Part shown: positions 26,083-35,367 of the stretch, piece by piece
Numbering within the stretch: position 1 is the stretch's first letter
How the letters are laid out: each line of letters begins with the position of its first letter
Assembly (NCBI GenBank): GCA_902798545.1
Contig: CADBWQ010000010.1
Coordinates: 103,329 to 167,328 of the forward strand
Direction of reading: 5' to 3'
DNA length: 64,000 bases
From: Oscillospiraceae bacterium
GTDB lineage: Bacteria; Bacillota; Clostridia; Oscillospirales; Oscillospiraceae
Notes under the pieces: model-generated
Databases searched by the model: none
Told to the model about the DNA's origin: nothing
What the model saw: the letters and a program-made list of their open reading frames with translations, nothing else
Translations under genes and position numbers: made by a program

Positions 26083-26970
26083 TCAGAAGTGGCTGGAGCC
26101 TCCTCCTCCGGTATAGCCGGACCCTCCTCCGGAGTAACTGCTTCCGCCGCCCCGGCTGCTTCCGCTGGAAAAACCGTCATCATCGGAGTCATCGCTGCTG
26201 AGAGGGCTGTAGGTTCGCCGACTGCCGTTGCCGGCCACGGTAACTGCCGTGAAAGCGAGCGCGGTCGCACCGATGATCTGGGGCAGGTTCGGCTTCCGGA
26301 AGGTGGACGCATAACGGAAAACCTGACGGAGCATCAGCATCAGACCGATCATGAGCGCGATACAGATATTGGAGAGGACCTTCATGGGCTGGGCGATGCG
26401 GTTGCCGCGCATGAGGCTGTCCATCTGGGAAAAGGCTTTGGAAGCCCCGGTATAGTACTGGCCGCGTGTGAGATAATTGCGCACGTTGTTGGTGATTGAA
26501 TTGGCACGGGAAGAGGTGATCACATCATACAGCGTCCCGTAGCTCTGGATGGAGACGGTGCGCAGATTCATGTTGATGACCAGAATACTGGCGCTCTCGA
26601 GGTCGAAGAGACTGCGGCGGCGCTGTTCGGCCTGTACAAGTTCGCTGGAGGCGCTCTCACGGGTGGACCAGAAGGCGGCATTGCCGTACTCGGTCAACGG
26701 AATCATGTCGTCGAGAAGCTGCCGCTCCTCCGCACTGCTGAGAAGATTGATGTCATCCTCGATCACGACGCGAAAGCCGGTGGCGGAATTGCGCCAGGTG
26801 AGGCCGTTCTCGGTGATGGATCCGAAGTTCGGAAGGGAGGAGAAGGGATCGTCGGTTCCGCCGGCGGCAGAGCAGACAGTCCCGGGCAGGAGCGGAGAGG
26901 AAAACAGCAACAGGAGCAGGAGCAGAACAAACACGGTACGCCGGGGTTGGAAACGGATGCGTTCAGGCAT
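26083..26970 (-). CDS. TPM-domain membrane protein with Gly/Ser-rich tail
   Basis: A 295-residue exported protein. A signal or anchor helix (FVLLLLLLLFSSPLL) is followed by a TPM domain (about 45-190, with GFRVVIEDDINLLSSAEERQLL and ILVINMNLRTVSIQSYG). Two further hydrophobic stretches follow (about 205-225 and 240-255), then a flexible tail of glycine and serine (about 265-295) ending GGGGSSHF. TPM proteins have been linked to membrane-protein repair and phosphatase-like activity. The ATG at 26970 overlaps the upstream gene's stop by eight bases, with AAGGGGG as ribosome site. Confidence 0.82.
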   Translation of the reverse strand: MPERIRFQPRRTVFVLLLLLLLFSSPLLPGTVCSAAGGTDDPFSSLPNFGSITENGLTWRNSATGFRVVIEDDINLLSSAEERQLLDDMIPLTEYGNAAFWSTRESASSELVQAEQRRRSLFDLESASILVINMNLRTVSIQSYGTLYDVITSSRANSITNNVRNYLTRGQYYTGASKAFSQMDSLMRGNRIAQPMKVLSNICIALMIGLMLMLRQVFRYASTFRKPNLPQIIGATALAFTAVTVAGNGSRRTYSPLSSDDSDDDGFSSGSSRGGGSSYSGGGSGYTGGGGSSHF

Positions 26971-28336
26971 TGTCGCGGCCCCCTTTCTTGCTGAACTGGG
27001 GCGGCCGACGAGTGGCCAGCTGCAGCTGGGCGCGGAAGGTGTTGCCAATCAGAAAGAAGAGAATGACCGCCTCCGCCACCGCGGTGCCGTAGAACACAGA
27101 GTTGTAGACCGGGTCAATCAGCAGGATCACGGCGCTCACAAGCAGCGCGATAACCGTCAGAACGACGGAAACACGCCGCGTGAGGAAAAAGCCTTTCTTC
27201 TGTGTCTTCCCTGCGGAGCCGCTGAAGCGTGCGGAGAGCTTTCGGAGCTGACGGCTGCACATCACGACGCCGATGATCAGCAGAAGACTTGTGATCGCAA
27301 GGGACCACTCGGGCTTCAGCGTCAGGAACAGATTCATGGCGAGAAAGACCAGTGCGGCGGTAAGCAGAGATGCGAGCAGGAAACGGAGCCTGCTGATGGG
27401 GAAGTCTGCCACCACCTTTCCAGTCTGCCCGTTCACGGAGGCGTAGGTAATCCGGTCACCCTCGCGGTAGCTCATGAACCACACCGGATAGAGAACCTGC
27501 TCGACACGGGTGATCTTTGTCGGGATCGAAACACCGGTGATCCCGGTCGTGTGGGCGCGCTGTTCCTTTGCTGCGCGATGAATCTCGTCGTTTTGCAGCA
27601 GCTTCTCGGCAGTGAGACGCTCATAGTAGGCAGTCGCATCGTCCAGATACTTCCGGGAGGGCTCGTCCGCCACATCGACATAGAAGCCGCTGAGGAAGCC
27701 CGGAGTAAAGGGTTCACGCAGTTCGGTATCAAACGGGGCCAGACACTCGCTGATCTCGTCGTCGAAGGCTTTCGATGCGTCGTGGGCATAGCCGTCATAG
27801 GAGATGTCCACATCGCCAACGATCTGATACTGTTTCGTGACCAGATAATCGCCGTCCCGGCTGCTTGAACTCTCGGCGTCAACCCGGGCGCTTCCCTTCT
27901 GCTCCACGGCGTAGCTCCAGTAGGGCATATAGATCCCGCGGAAGCTGTCGACCAGTTCTGCCTTTTTATATCGGGAGGGGGTGAAAAACGCCCGATGTGC
28001 GGCTTTCAGGTAAGCGCGCTTGCAGGCCTCCTTATCCAGCTGAAAAGGAATGATCCAGGATGGCATCTTCACTCTCCGAAGCCGGTCAAACAGAATGGAG
28101 GTTCCTCCGCAGTAGGGGCAGAAAGCGGTCGCGTCGGTTTTGTCCGTGGTGAGAAGCTCTGCCCCGCAGCCTGGACAGCGATAGACCCAGGCATCGAAGA
28201 GTTTTTCCTTTTCCGCATCCTCCGCCATGCTGTCAAATTCATAGGGATCATAGAGCGTTTCACAGTATTCACATTTCATCTGTTGTGAGGCTATGTCAAA
28301 TCTGAGGTTTGCTCCACAACCCGGACAGGCAATCAT
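26963..28336 (-). CDS. Zinc-ribbon membrane protein (TFIIB-type ribbon family)
   Basis: A 457-residue protein. It has two N-terminal zinc ribbons (CPGCGAN...CEYCE, residues 4-25, and CPGCGAE...CPYCGG, about 54-78), then a soluble domain with FQLDKEACKRAYLKA, GIYMPYWSY and VLYPVWFMSY motifs. Four membrane helices follow between about 330 and 440. This is a recurrent Bacillota partner of TPM proteins; its function is unknown. It is the first gene of a two-gene unit with the TPM gene. AGGAG precedes the start. Confidence 0.75.
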   Translation of the reverse strand: MIACPGCGANLRFDIASQQMKCEYCETLYDPYEFDSMAEDAEKEKLFDAWVYRCPGCGAELLTTDKTDATAFCPYCGGTSILFDRLRRVKMPSWIIPFQLDKEACKRAYLKAAHRAFFTPSRYKKAELVDSFRGIYMPYWSYAVEQKGSARVDAESSSSRDGDYLVTKQYQIVGDVDISYDGYAHDASKAFDDEISECLAPFDTELREPFTPGFLSGFYVDVADEPSRKYLDDATAYYERLTAEKLLQNDEIHRAAKEQRAHTTGITGVSIPTKITRVEQVLYPVWFMSYREGDRITYASVNGQTGKVVADFPISRLRFLLASLLTAALVFLAMNLFLTLKPEWSLAITSLLLIIGVVMCSRQLRKLSARFSGSAGKTQKKGFFLTRRVSVVLTVIALLVSAVILLIDPVYNSVFYGTAVAEAVILFFLIGNTFRAQLQLATRRPPQFSKKGGRDNA

Positions 28337-28377
28337 GGCTCGTCACGCTCCTTTCTTCCGAAAATGACATGAAGCCG

Positions 28378-29250
28378 TCAGGTCTCGGTCTGAAGTTTGA
28401 GCAGCTCCTCCGGGGTGAAAAGGTACTGCTTCCCGCAGAACTGACAGCTGACTTCGGTCTCGGTCCCTTCACCGGCCAGCTCCTGCAGCGTCTCGTTCCC
28501 GGCGCTCTGAAGAGCGGCTTCAATGCGCTCGCGGCTGCAGTAGCAACGGTAACGGACCTCGTCGGTATCAAGAATCTGCGGATCCAGACCGCGAAGAATC
28601 TGACGGAGAACTTCTTCCGCTCCATCCTCATGCAGAATGGTGGTCAGCTGGTCCATCATGAAGATGTTGTCCTCAATCTTCTGAATCAGTTCGTCCGGCG
28701 CACCAGGCAGCAGCTGAACCAGAAAGCCGCCGGCGGCGAGAATGTGGTGATCGGTCCCGACCAACACACCAAGACCGCAGGCGGAAGGAATCTGTTCGCT
28801 CTCGACAAGATAGGCCGTGAGATCCTCGGCAATCTCACCGGAGACGAGAGACACACTTCCAATGTACGGCTCCTTCATTCCCAGATCACGGCTGACAGTC
28901 AGAGTCCCATCGCGGCCGACCAGGCCGCCCACGTCGAGCTTGCCATCTTGGCGTGTCGGAAGATCCGCTTTCGGTTCATCCACGTACCCCCGGACATTGC
29001 CGGCACTGTCAGATACGGCGACAACGCTGCCCACCGGCCCGCCGCCATTGAGACGCAGAGTCAGGGTATCCTTTTCACCCTTCATGGCATTGCCCAGCAG
29101 GGAAGCGCCAAGCAATGCTCTCCCGAGCGCAGCACAGGCAGTGGCGCTCAGGCCATGGATTGTTCGGGCTTCTTCTACCATATCTGGAGCTGAAATCACC
29201 GCAGTTTTGATCATGTCTTCTGCGGCGACAGCGCGAATAATTTTTCCCAT
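28378..29250 (-). CDS. hslO: Redox-regulated chaperone Hsp33
   Basis: A 290-residue cytosolic holdase activated by disulfide formation. The C-terminal zinc switch has CYCSRERIE and CQFCGKQY, giving the CxC...CxxC set. The N-terminal part has ATACAALGRALLGASLLGN and the LNGGGPVGSVVAVSDSAGNVRGYV core. The ATG at 29250 with AGGAAAGG upstream is preferred. It is monocistronic, divergent from the Re-citrate synthase operon. Confidence 0.95.
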   Translation of the reverse strand: MGKIIRAVAAEDMIKTAVISAPDMVEEARTIHGLSATACAALGRALLGASLLGNAMKGEKDTLTLRLNGGGPVGSVVAVSDSAGNVRGYVDEPKADLPTRQDGKLDVGGLVGRDGTLTVSRDLGMKEPYIGSVSLVSGEIAEDLTAYLVESEQIPSACGLGVLVGTDHHILAAGGFLVQLLPGAPDELIQKIEDNIFMMDQLTTILHEDGAEEVLRQILRGLDPQILDTDEVRYRCYCSRERIEAALQSAGNETLQELAGEGTETEVSCQFCGKQYLFTPEELLKLQTET

Positions 29251-29404
29251 AATGGTTTGCTTCCTTTCCTGTACCGAAATACACTCCGGTAACACGCTCT
29301 ATTGTACATCATAATACGGTTTTGGTCAAATTGTCATGAAACCAATCAGCCTGAGCTCCGTACAGAGAAAAAAACCGGCAGAATGGGGGAAATGAAAAAA
29401 GCTC

Positions 29405-29444
29405 TTTACATTCTGAATGGGTGAGCGTATAATTGCATACAATT
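29405..29444 (+). promoter_or_regulatory. Promoter of the citrate synthase operon with GntR-type operator
   Basis: TTTACA (29405-29410) and TATAAT (29428-29433) are spaced 17 bases. The dyad AATTG-CATA-CAATT (29431-29444) overlaps the -10 and start site. That form fits FadR/FCD-type GntR operators, and such a regulator is the second gene of the operon, so feedback repression is likely (inference). Confidence 0.75.
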
Positions 29445-29499
29445 ACACAAGCACAACGAAACACGCGTGCTCAAAAGCGCTAGCAGGAGGCCCATGCCA

Positions 29500-30879
29500 A
29501 TGTTGGAATTATCTACAAAAACCAACCTGTTGGAAGAGAATGATTACCGTTATTCCCTGCAGGATGTCAAAGATCCGGTCCTGTACCGGGACGTCTATAA
29601 CTACGAAGAGATCCCAAAAGTCGCGTTTAACCACAGGCGTGTGCCAATCTCGATGCCTGAAGATATCTGGATCACCGATACCTCTTTCCGTGACGGCCAG
29701 CAGGCATTCCATCCGTATACACCGGAGCAGATCGAGACGCTCTACAAATTGATGTCTAAGCTGGGCGGCCCGTATGGCATCATCCGTCAGACGGAGTTCT
29801 TTATCTACTCCAAGAAGGACCGCGAGGCGATTGAACGCTGCCGGAGCCTGGGGCTGAAATTCCCGGAGATTACCACCTGGATCCGGGCCAGCCGCGAGGA
29901 CTTCAAAGCGGTTAAGGACCTGGGAATCCGGGAAACCGGTATCCTGGTTTCCTGCAGTGATTATCACATATTCAAAAAACTGAAAAAGACCCGTCGCGAG
30001 GCCATGGAAATGTATCTGGCCACAGTCAAGGACGCCTTCGAGGCAGGGGTTATGCCCCGATGCCACCTTGAAGACGTGACCAGAGCCGACTTCTACGGTT
30101 TTGTGGTGCCGTTTGTCAACGAACTCATGAAACTCTCCGATGAGGCCGGAATCCCGGTGCGTATCCGCGCCTGTGACACAATGGGCTACGGAGTGCCGTA
30201 TACCGAGGTTGCGCTGCCGCGCAGTGTCCCCGGCATCATCTACGGTCTGCAGCACTACTCCGGTGTCGCCAGTGAAAACCTTGAATGGCACGGACACAAC
30301 GACTTCTATAAGGCCGTAGCCAACGCGGCGACCGCCTGGCTTTATGGCGCCAGCGGTGTCAACTGCACACTCCTCGGAATCGGCGAGCGCACCGGCAACG
30401 TACCGCTGGAGGCCATGGTAATGGAATATGCCTCCCTGCGCGGCTCGCTGGACGGAATGGATCCGACTGTGATCACAGAGATCGCGGAATATTACAAGAA
30501 TGAGATCGGCTATCCAATCCCCCCGATGACCCCGTTCGTAGGACGGAACTTCAATGTAACCCGCGCCGGCATCCACGCCGACGGACTCCTGAAGGACGAG
30601 GAAATCTATAACATTTTTGACACGGAGAAGATTCTGAAGCGCCCTGCGTCCGTCGCTGTCGGTAAGAACTCCGGACTCGCGGGGATCGCCTACTGGGTGA
30701 ACCAGAACTACGGCCTCACGGGCGATCTGGAACTCAACAAGCAGAGCCCGCTGGTCGTAAAACTCAAGGAGTGGGTAGACAGCCAGTATGAAGACGGCCG
30801 TACGGCTTCGCTCTCCAATGAAGAACTGGAGAGCAGGATCAGTGAACTGTCCGGCGGTGTGCTGAAGAGCATTCACTGA
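29500..30879 (+). CDS. Re-citrate synthase (HMGL/homocitrate-synthase-like)
   Basis: A 459-residue TIM-barrel enzyme condensing oxaloacetate and acetyl-CoA to citrate with Re-face specificity. Family marks shared with the Clostridium kluyveri type are IPKVAFNHRRVPI, ITDTSFRDGQQA (metal-binding Asp), SCSDYHIFKKLKKTR, CHLEDVTRADFYGF, EWHGHNDFYKA (metal His pair), GERTGNVPLEA and RAGIHADGLLKDEEIYNIFD. The ATG at 29500 is set by AGGAGG nine bases before it. It is the first gene of an operon with GntR and isocitrate dehydrogenase, which argues for citrate synthase over homocitrate or malate chemistry. Confidence 0.87.
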   Translation: MLELSTKTNLLEENDYRYSLQDVKDPVLYRDVYNYEEIPKVAFNHRRVPISMPEDIWITDTSFRDGQQAFHPYTPEQIETLYKLMSKLGGPYGIIRQTEFFIYSKKDREAIERCRSLGLKFPEITTWIRASREDFKAVKDLGIRETGILVSCSDYHIFKKLKKTRREAMEMYLATVKDAFEAGVMPRCHLEDVTRADFYGFVVPFVNELMKLSDEAGIPVRIRACDTMGYGVPYTEVALPRSVPGIIYGLQHYSGVASENLEWHGHNDFYKAVANAATAWLYGASGVNCTLLGIGERTGNVPLEAMVMEYASLRGSLDGMDPTVITEIAEYYKNEIGYPIPPMTPFVGRNFNVTRAGIHADGLLKDEEIYNIFDTEKILKRPASVAVGKNSGLAGIAYWVNQNYGLTGDLELNKQSPLVVKLKEWVDSQYEDGRTASLSNEELESRISELSGGVLKSIH

Positions 30880-30913
30880 TGCGTGAGAATGATACGGAGA
30901 TTGTGAGGTAGAC

Positions 30914-31564
30914 ATGGAACACAGGAGCATTTCGATTGCCGATCAGATTTTTGAACAGCTGGAGAAGGATATTCTCGCCGGGAAATATGCGCGGGGTGAA
31001 GTCCTCAGTGAGCTCGGCCTGTCCAAAGAACTGGGCGTGAGCCGGACACCGGTCCGCGAAGCAATCCGCCGCCTGGAACAGGAGGACTTCCTGGAGGAAA
31101 GCGGACGGGGAGCTGTCGTTGTCGGCATCACCAGAGAGGATATGGAGGATATGTATGAGATCCGCCTGCATACAGAGGGCCTGGCTGCCCGCCGTGCGGC
31201 AGTGAATGTTACGGATGAAGAACTCAAGGCCATGCGGGATGTGCTGGATCTGCAGCGTTTCTACTGTGAGAAGAGCGGAGAGAACAGCTCGGACCACATA
31301 AAGAACCAGGATTCGGAGTTCCATCAGCTCTTCTACCGCAGCACAGGGAGCAAATCCTATTATAACACGCTGGTTGCCCTCCATAAGCGCATGACCAAGT
31401 TCCGGAAAGCCTCGGTCTCCAAACAAAGCCGGGCGCTGCAGTCCCAGCAGGAGCATGAGGCAATCTATGAAGCCCTGGCCGCCCACGATCCCGACGCTGC
31501 AGAACAGGCGGCAATCCGGCACGTGCAGCAGGCAAGGGCCAGAATGCAGGATATGGAGATCTGA
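30914..31564 (+). CDS. GntR-family (FCD) transcriptional regulator
   Basis: A 216-residue regulator. The N-terminal winged helix (QIFEQLEKDILAGKYARGEVLSE, GVSRTPVREAIRRLEQEDF) precedes an all-helical FCD ligand domain (about 80-210) with the metal-type residues D..H (NQDSEFHQLFY) and a late His pair. It is the middle gene of the citrate synthase operon and has a matching dyad at the operon promoter. FCD domains often bind carboxylates, so citrate or a related acid is a reasonable inducer (inference). Confidence 0.9.
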   Translation: MEHRSISIADQIFEQLEKDILAGKYARGEVLSELGLSKELGVSRTPVREAIRRLEQEDFLEESGRGAVVVGITREDMEDMYEIRLHTEGLAARRAAVNVTDEELKAMRDVLDLQRFYCEKSGENSSDHIKNQDSEFHQLFYRSTGSKSYYNTLVALHKRMTKFRKASVSKQSRALQSQQEHEAIYEALAAHDPDAAEQAAIRHVQQARARMQDMEI

Positions 31565-31567
31565 ACG

Positions 31568-32707
31568 ATGGAGAACAGAATCAAAAACGCGGTTGAACAG
31601 TTTGAAGCACTGCTTCGGCAGCAGCTGGCGCGGCAGGAGCGTATGGAACAGAGCGCCCCGGCAAAAGACTTTTCGGGGATGCAGACCGTCACCGTCGGAC
31701 TCATCGACGGAGACGGCATCGGCCCCATCATTATGAAACAGGCGAAACGGGTGCTGGAAAAGCTCCTCACAGATGAAATCTCCGCCGGAAGAGTGGTGCT
31801 TAAACAGATCGACGGACTCACGATTGAAAATCGCCTGGCTCTCGGAAAAGCAGTCCCGGACGATGTCCTGGCAGAGATCAAGACCTGTGACGTCCTGCTG
31901 AAAGGCCCGACCACTACACCGAAGGGCGGCATGATGGAGAGCGCCAACGTGACCCTGCGCCGCGAGCTGGACCTCTACGCCAATGTGCGGCCGGTGATGG
32001 TGCCAGAAGAGGGGATCGACTGGATCTTCTTCCGGGAGAATACGGAAGGGGAATATGCGCTCGGAAGCAAAGGGGTGGAGCTGCCCGGAGAGCTCACCAT
32101 GGATTTCAAGGTGACCACCGACGCCGGGACGAGAAGAATCGCGAAGGCGGCTTTTGATTATGCCAGAGCCAACGGCAAGACCAGTGTCGCCATCGTGACC
32201 AAGGCCAATATCATGAAGAAGACAGACGGAATGTTCTCCCGCATTGCGCATGAGGTTGCGGAGGGGTATCCGGAGATCACGGCAGAGGACTGGTATATCG
32301 ACATCATGACAGCGAATCTGGTGAATCCCGCTGTGAGAAGCAAGTTCCAGGTTTTCCTGCTGCCGAACCTCTACGGCGACATCATCACCGACGAGGCAGC
32401 CCAGATCCAGGGTGGCGTCGGTACCGCCGGCAGTGCCAACATCGGCGGGCAGTATGCCATGTTCGAAGCCATCCACGGCTCCGCCCCGCGGAAGATTGAG
32501 GCGGGCGAGGGCGATTACGCCAATCCGGCCAGCATCCTGAAAGCCGCAGAGATGATGCTCCGGCATATCGCCATGACGGGCAAGGCGGAGAAACTGGGGA
32601 AAGCGCTGGCGGAATGCACGGAGAGTGAGAAGCGCGTGGTTGTTACCGGACATCGGGATGGTGCGACCTGTGAAGCGTTCACCGATTATCTGCTGGAAAA
32701 GCTTTAA
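31568..32707 (+). CDS. Isocitrate/isopropylmalate-family dehydrogenase, probably isocitrate dehydrogenase
   Basis: A 379-residue beta-decarboxylating dehydrogenase. About 40 extra helical residues precede the fold start VTVGLIDGDGIGP. Substrate and metal motifs are SANVTLRRELDLYANVRP, ENTEGEYALGS, the TKANIMKKTDGMF helix and NLYGDIITDEAAQIQGGVG, then IHGSAPRK. Placement four bases after the GntR gene in an operon with citrate synthase supports oxidative decarboxylation of isocitrate to 2-oxoglutarate rather than leucine synthesis. No aconitase lies in the window. Coenzyme choice is not decided. Confidence 0.85.
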   Translation: MENRIKNAVEQFEALLRQQLARQERMEQSAPAKDFSGMQTVTVGLIDGDGIGPIIMKQAKRVLEKLLTDEISAGRVVLKQIDGLTIENRLALGKAVPDDVLAEIKTCDVLLKGPTTTPKGGMMESANVTLRRELDLYANVRPVMVPEEGIDWIFFRENTEGEYALGSKGVELPGELTMDFKVTTDAGTRRIAKAAFDYARANGKTSVAIVTKANIMKKTDGMFSRIAHEVAEGYPEITAEDWYIDIMTANLVNPAVRSKFQVFLLPNLYGDIITDEAAQIQGGVGTAGSANIGGQYAMFEAIHGSAPRKIEAGEGDYANPASILKAAEMMLRHIAMTGKAEKLGKALAECTESEKRVVVTGHRDGATCEAFTDYLLEKL

Positions 32708-32712
32708 GACCG

Positions 32713-33492
32713 ATGAGGAAAAAGAGATATCTGTTTTTTGACATCGACGGGACACTGCTGGCCGGGGGACCGCTGGGCTATGTGCCGGAATCCACCAGAG
32801 CGGCAATAAAAAAACTGGAGGAGGCGGGGCATTTTGTCTCCATTGCGACAGGCAGAGCACAGTTTATGGCCGAACCGTATATGCGTATGCTGGACATGCA
32901 GAACATGGTCAGTGACGGCGGAAACGGCATCACCATCGGCGGAAAACTGATCGGGATCGAGCCTCTGAACAAAGCGGATGTGGTTGCTCTGGTGCGGGAA
33001 TGCGAAGAAAAGGGCCTGACCTGGGGACTCTCCGTCGATAACAGCGACGTACGGCTGGTACCGGATGAACAATTCTATGAGATGACGCATGACGAGTACA
33101 TCAAGTGTAAAGTTGTTCCCGGACTGGATCCGGAAGACCAGGAGACGATCTATAAAGCCTATGTCGTCTGCGAGGAACCCGTGGAGCATACGCTGAAGTC
33201 TTTGAAGAGACTGCCGTGGTGCAGATACATGCCGGAATACTTCTTTGTTGAACCGACAGACAAGGCTGCGGGCATCCGCCGCATGATGGACTATTACCAT
33301 GCGGATTACGAAGATGCCATTGTGTTCGGGGACGGGCTGAATGATATGTCGATGTTTATCGATGACTGGACCAGCGTCGCGATGGGAAACGCTGTCCCGG
33401 AACTGAAGGCAAAAGCCGATCTGGTGACGACGGCGGTGGATGAGGACGGAATCTATAACGCCTGTCTGGTCCTGGACCTGTTTGAACCCTGA
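32713..33492 (+). CDS. Cof-type HAD-IIB hydrolase
   Basis: A 259-residue HAD phosphatase with intact motifs: FFDIDGTLLAGG (nucleophile and general acid Asp), ATGRAQ (motif II), the Lys of PTDKAAGIRR (motif III) and FGDGLNDMSMF (motif IV). It probably dephosphorylates a sugar phosphate, nucleotide or flavin; the substrate is open. It starts five bases after the dehydrogenase stop and so is the likely last gene of the citrate operon. It contrasts with the dead HAD domain at 3.9-4.6 kb. Confidence 0.88.
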   Translation: MRKKRYLFFDIDGTLLAGGPLGYVPESTRAAIKKLEEAGHFVSIATGRAQFMAEPYMRMLDMQNMVSDGGNGITIGGKLIGIEPLNKADVVALVRECEEKGLTWGLSVDNSDVRLVPDEQFYEMTHDEYIKCKVVPGLDPEDQETIYKAYVVCEEPVEHTLKSLKRLPWCRYMPEYFFVEPTDKAAGIRRMMDYYHADYEDAIVFGDGLNDMSMFIDDWTSVAMGNAVPELKAKADLVTTAVDEDGIYNACLVLDLFEP

Positions 33493-33519
33493 CCGGTCTG
33501 AAAACCGGAACCAGAACAA

Positions 33520-33562
33520 ATCCCCCCGCCCCGTGCTGATACGCAGCCTGGGGCGGGGGGAT
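33520..33562. terminator. GC-rich terminator between convergent operons
   Basis: ATCCCCCCGCCCC pairs perfectly with GGGGCGGGGGGAT (13 bp); the tail is only CGTTTAT on the plus strand. It ends three bases before the last codon of the minus-strand ATPase gene. Confidence 0.75.
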
Positions 33563-33565
33563 CGT

Positions 33566-34360
33566 TTATGACAGCAGAACCGAGTCGGTTTCCATCGGTG
33601 TGCCGGCGAGAGAGGCGAACTTTTCGAGCAGTTCCTGACGGGTGAGATGTTTCTTTTCTTCCCCGCGGATGTCCAGGATGATCTGACCTTCATTCATCAT
33701 GATCAGCCGGTTGCCGTGCTGGATGGCATCAGTCATGTTGTGGGTGATCATGAGGGTCGTCAGCCTGTGCTCAGAGACGATCTGATCAGAGAGCGCCAGC
33801 ACCTTTGCGGCAGTGGCAGGGTCGAGCGCCGCAGTGTGCTCATCGAGCAGGAGCAGCTTTGGCTCGCGAAGAGAGGCCATCAGGAGCGTGACAGCCTGGC
33901 GCTGCCCGCCGGAGAGGAGGCCGACTCTGGCGGTCATACGATCCTCCAGACCGAGGCCAAGTGTTTTCAGCCGCTCGTGGAATTCTTCGCGATCTTCCTT
34001 CGTGACGCCCCAGCCGAGTCCGCGCTTCTGTCCCCGGCGCTTTGCCAGGGCAAGGTTTTCCTCCAGCTGCATGTGGGGGGCTGTCCCCATCATGGGATCC
34101 TGGAACACGCGCCCGATCAGAAATGCGCGCCTGTGCTCCGGGAGAGGCGTGAGGTCATGGCCGTCAAGAACGATGCGGCCCTCATCCACCGGCCAGACAC
34201 CGGCGATGGCGTTGAGCATGGTGGACTTTCCGGCACCGTTGCCGCCGATGACCGTGACAAAGTCGCCGGGATCAAGATGGAGGGAGAGTCTGTGAAGAGC
34301 GCGCTTTTCGTTGATCGTACCGGGATTGAAGGTTTTGCTGATCTCACTGAGGTCAAGCAT
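33566..34360 (-). CDS. TrpXYZ-type ABC transporter ATP-binding protein
   Basis: A 264-residue ABC ATPase. Walker A is GGNGAGKST, the Q loop VFQDPMMGTAP, the signature LLSGGQRQAVTLLMA, Walker B KLLLLDEHTAALDP and the H loop MITHNM. The EHTAALDP Walker B extension is typical of the group that includes pneumococcal TrpZ. The ATG at 34360 overlaps the permease stop by eight bases, with AAGGGGG upstream. It is the third gene of the operon controlled by the tyrosine-type attenuator. Confidence 0.9.
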   Translation of the reverse strand: MLDLSEISKTFNPGTINEKRALHRLSLHLDPGDFVTVIGGNGAGKSTMLNAIAGVWPVDEGRIVLDGHDLTPLPEHRRAFLIGRVFQDPMMGTAPHMQLEENLALAKRRGQKRGLGWGVTKEDREEFHERLKTLGLGLEDRMTARVGLLSGGQRQAVTLLMASLREPKLLLLDEHTAALDPATAAKVLALSDQIVSEHRLTTLMITHNMTDAIQHGNRLIMMNEGQIILDIRGEEKKHLTRQELLEKFASLAGTPMETDSVLLS

Positions 34361-35303
34361 TGTTCTTCGCCCCCTTCTGTTTGAACTTCGCAAAGGAACT
34401 GATCCGCTGACTGCGGAGATAGGGAACTGCGAGGAACAGTGCAACGACAATCGCGGTGAACAGTTTGAGGTCGTTGGAGTTCAGACGCAGCCAGAGCACG
34501 ATGACGACGACAAGGTAGTAGATGATGCCGCCGATGACGGTAAAACTCAGGGTGAAGTAGAAGTTGATATACTTCTTCAGAAGCGCATTGCCGATCACTT
34601 CACCGATGATGACTGCGGCAAGGCCGATGACGATGGCGCCGCGGCCCATGTTGATATCTGCAAAGCCCTGGTACTGGCTCATCAGACCGCCGGCGAGCGC
34701 GACGACGCCATTGGAGATGGAGAGCCCCAGAACCTTCATGTTGTCAATATTAATGCCGAGCGCGCGGCTCATGGCGGGGTTGTTGCCGGTGGCGCGGAGC
34801 GCAGAGCCCTGTTCCGTACCGAAGTACCAGTAGAACAGCGAGATCAGCGCGATGGCAAGAACCGCCGAAGTCAGAATTGCGAGAGGAACGTTGCGGGAAG
34901 AGATCAGAAGGTGATATTTATCGACGCTGACAGCCTTGTTTGCCGCCATCCCCATGATATGCAGATTGATGGAATAGAGCGCAAACTGAGTCAGAATTCC
35001 GGCGAGAATTGCGGGAATTCCCAGCTTGGTATGCAGCATGCCGGTGCAAAAACCCGCCAGCATCCCGGCGAGGATTGCGATCAGAAGCGCTGCCCAGGCA
35101 GGCCAGCCGGCCAGAATCAGCATGACGGTGACCGCACCGCCCGTCGTAAACGAACCGTCGACGGTCAGGTCGGCGACGTCCAGCAGACGGAAGGTGACAT
35201 AGATGCCAAGCGCCATAATCCCCCAGACCAGTCCCTGGGAGATGCCGCCCGGCATATTGCGAAGCAGTTTTAAGAAACTCAGAGAAGCGAAATATTCACC
35301 CAC
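34353..35303 (-). CDS. TrpXYZ-type ABC transporter permease
   Basis: A 316-residue permease with about eight to nine membrane helices, of the family that pairs with ABC_sub_bind proteins (COG4120-like). Recognisable parts are GISQGLVWGIMALGIYVTFR, DLTVDGSFTTGGAV and RATGNNPAMSRALGINIDNMK. It is translated ahead of the ATPase gene with an eight-base overlap. Its closest characterised role is import of aromatic amino acids in streptococci; the Tyr-rich leader upstream points the same way. Confidence 0.9.
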   Translation of the reverse strand: MGEYFASLSFLKLLRNMPGGISQGLVWGIMALGIYVTFRLLDVADLTVDGSFTTGGAVTVMLILAGWPAWAALLIAILAGMLAGFCTGMLHTKLGIPAILAGILTQFALYSINLHIMGMAANKAVSVDKYHLLISSRNVPLAILTSAVLAIALISLFYWYFGTEQGSALRATGNNPAMSRALGINIDNMKVLGLSISNGVVALAGGLMSQYQGFADINMGRGAIVIGLAAVIIGEVIGNALLKKYINFYFTLSFTVIGGIIYYLVVVIVLWLRLNSNDLKLFTAIVVALFLAVPYLRSQRISSFAKFKQKGAKNNA

Positions 35304-35329
35304 GGAAGTGACTCCTTCATTTCAAAAAT

Positions 35330-35353
35330 GCCCGCTCCCCGCAGGGAGCGGGC
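35330..35353 (-). other. Intercistronic hairpin between binding protein and permease
   Basis: GCCCGCTCCC pairs with GGGAGCGGGC around a four-base loop. On the minus strand it is followed by ATTTTTG, so it may terminate part of the transcripts and favour the binding protein. Confidence 0.7.
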
Positions 35354-35367
35354 GAAAGATGCATGGA

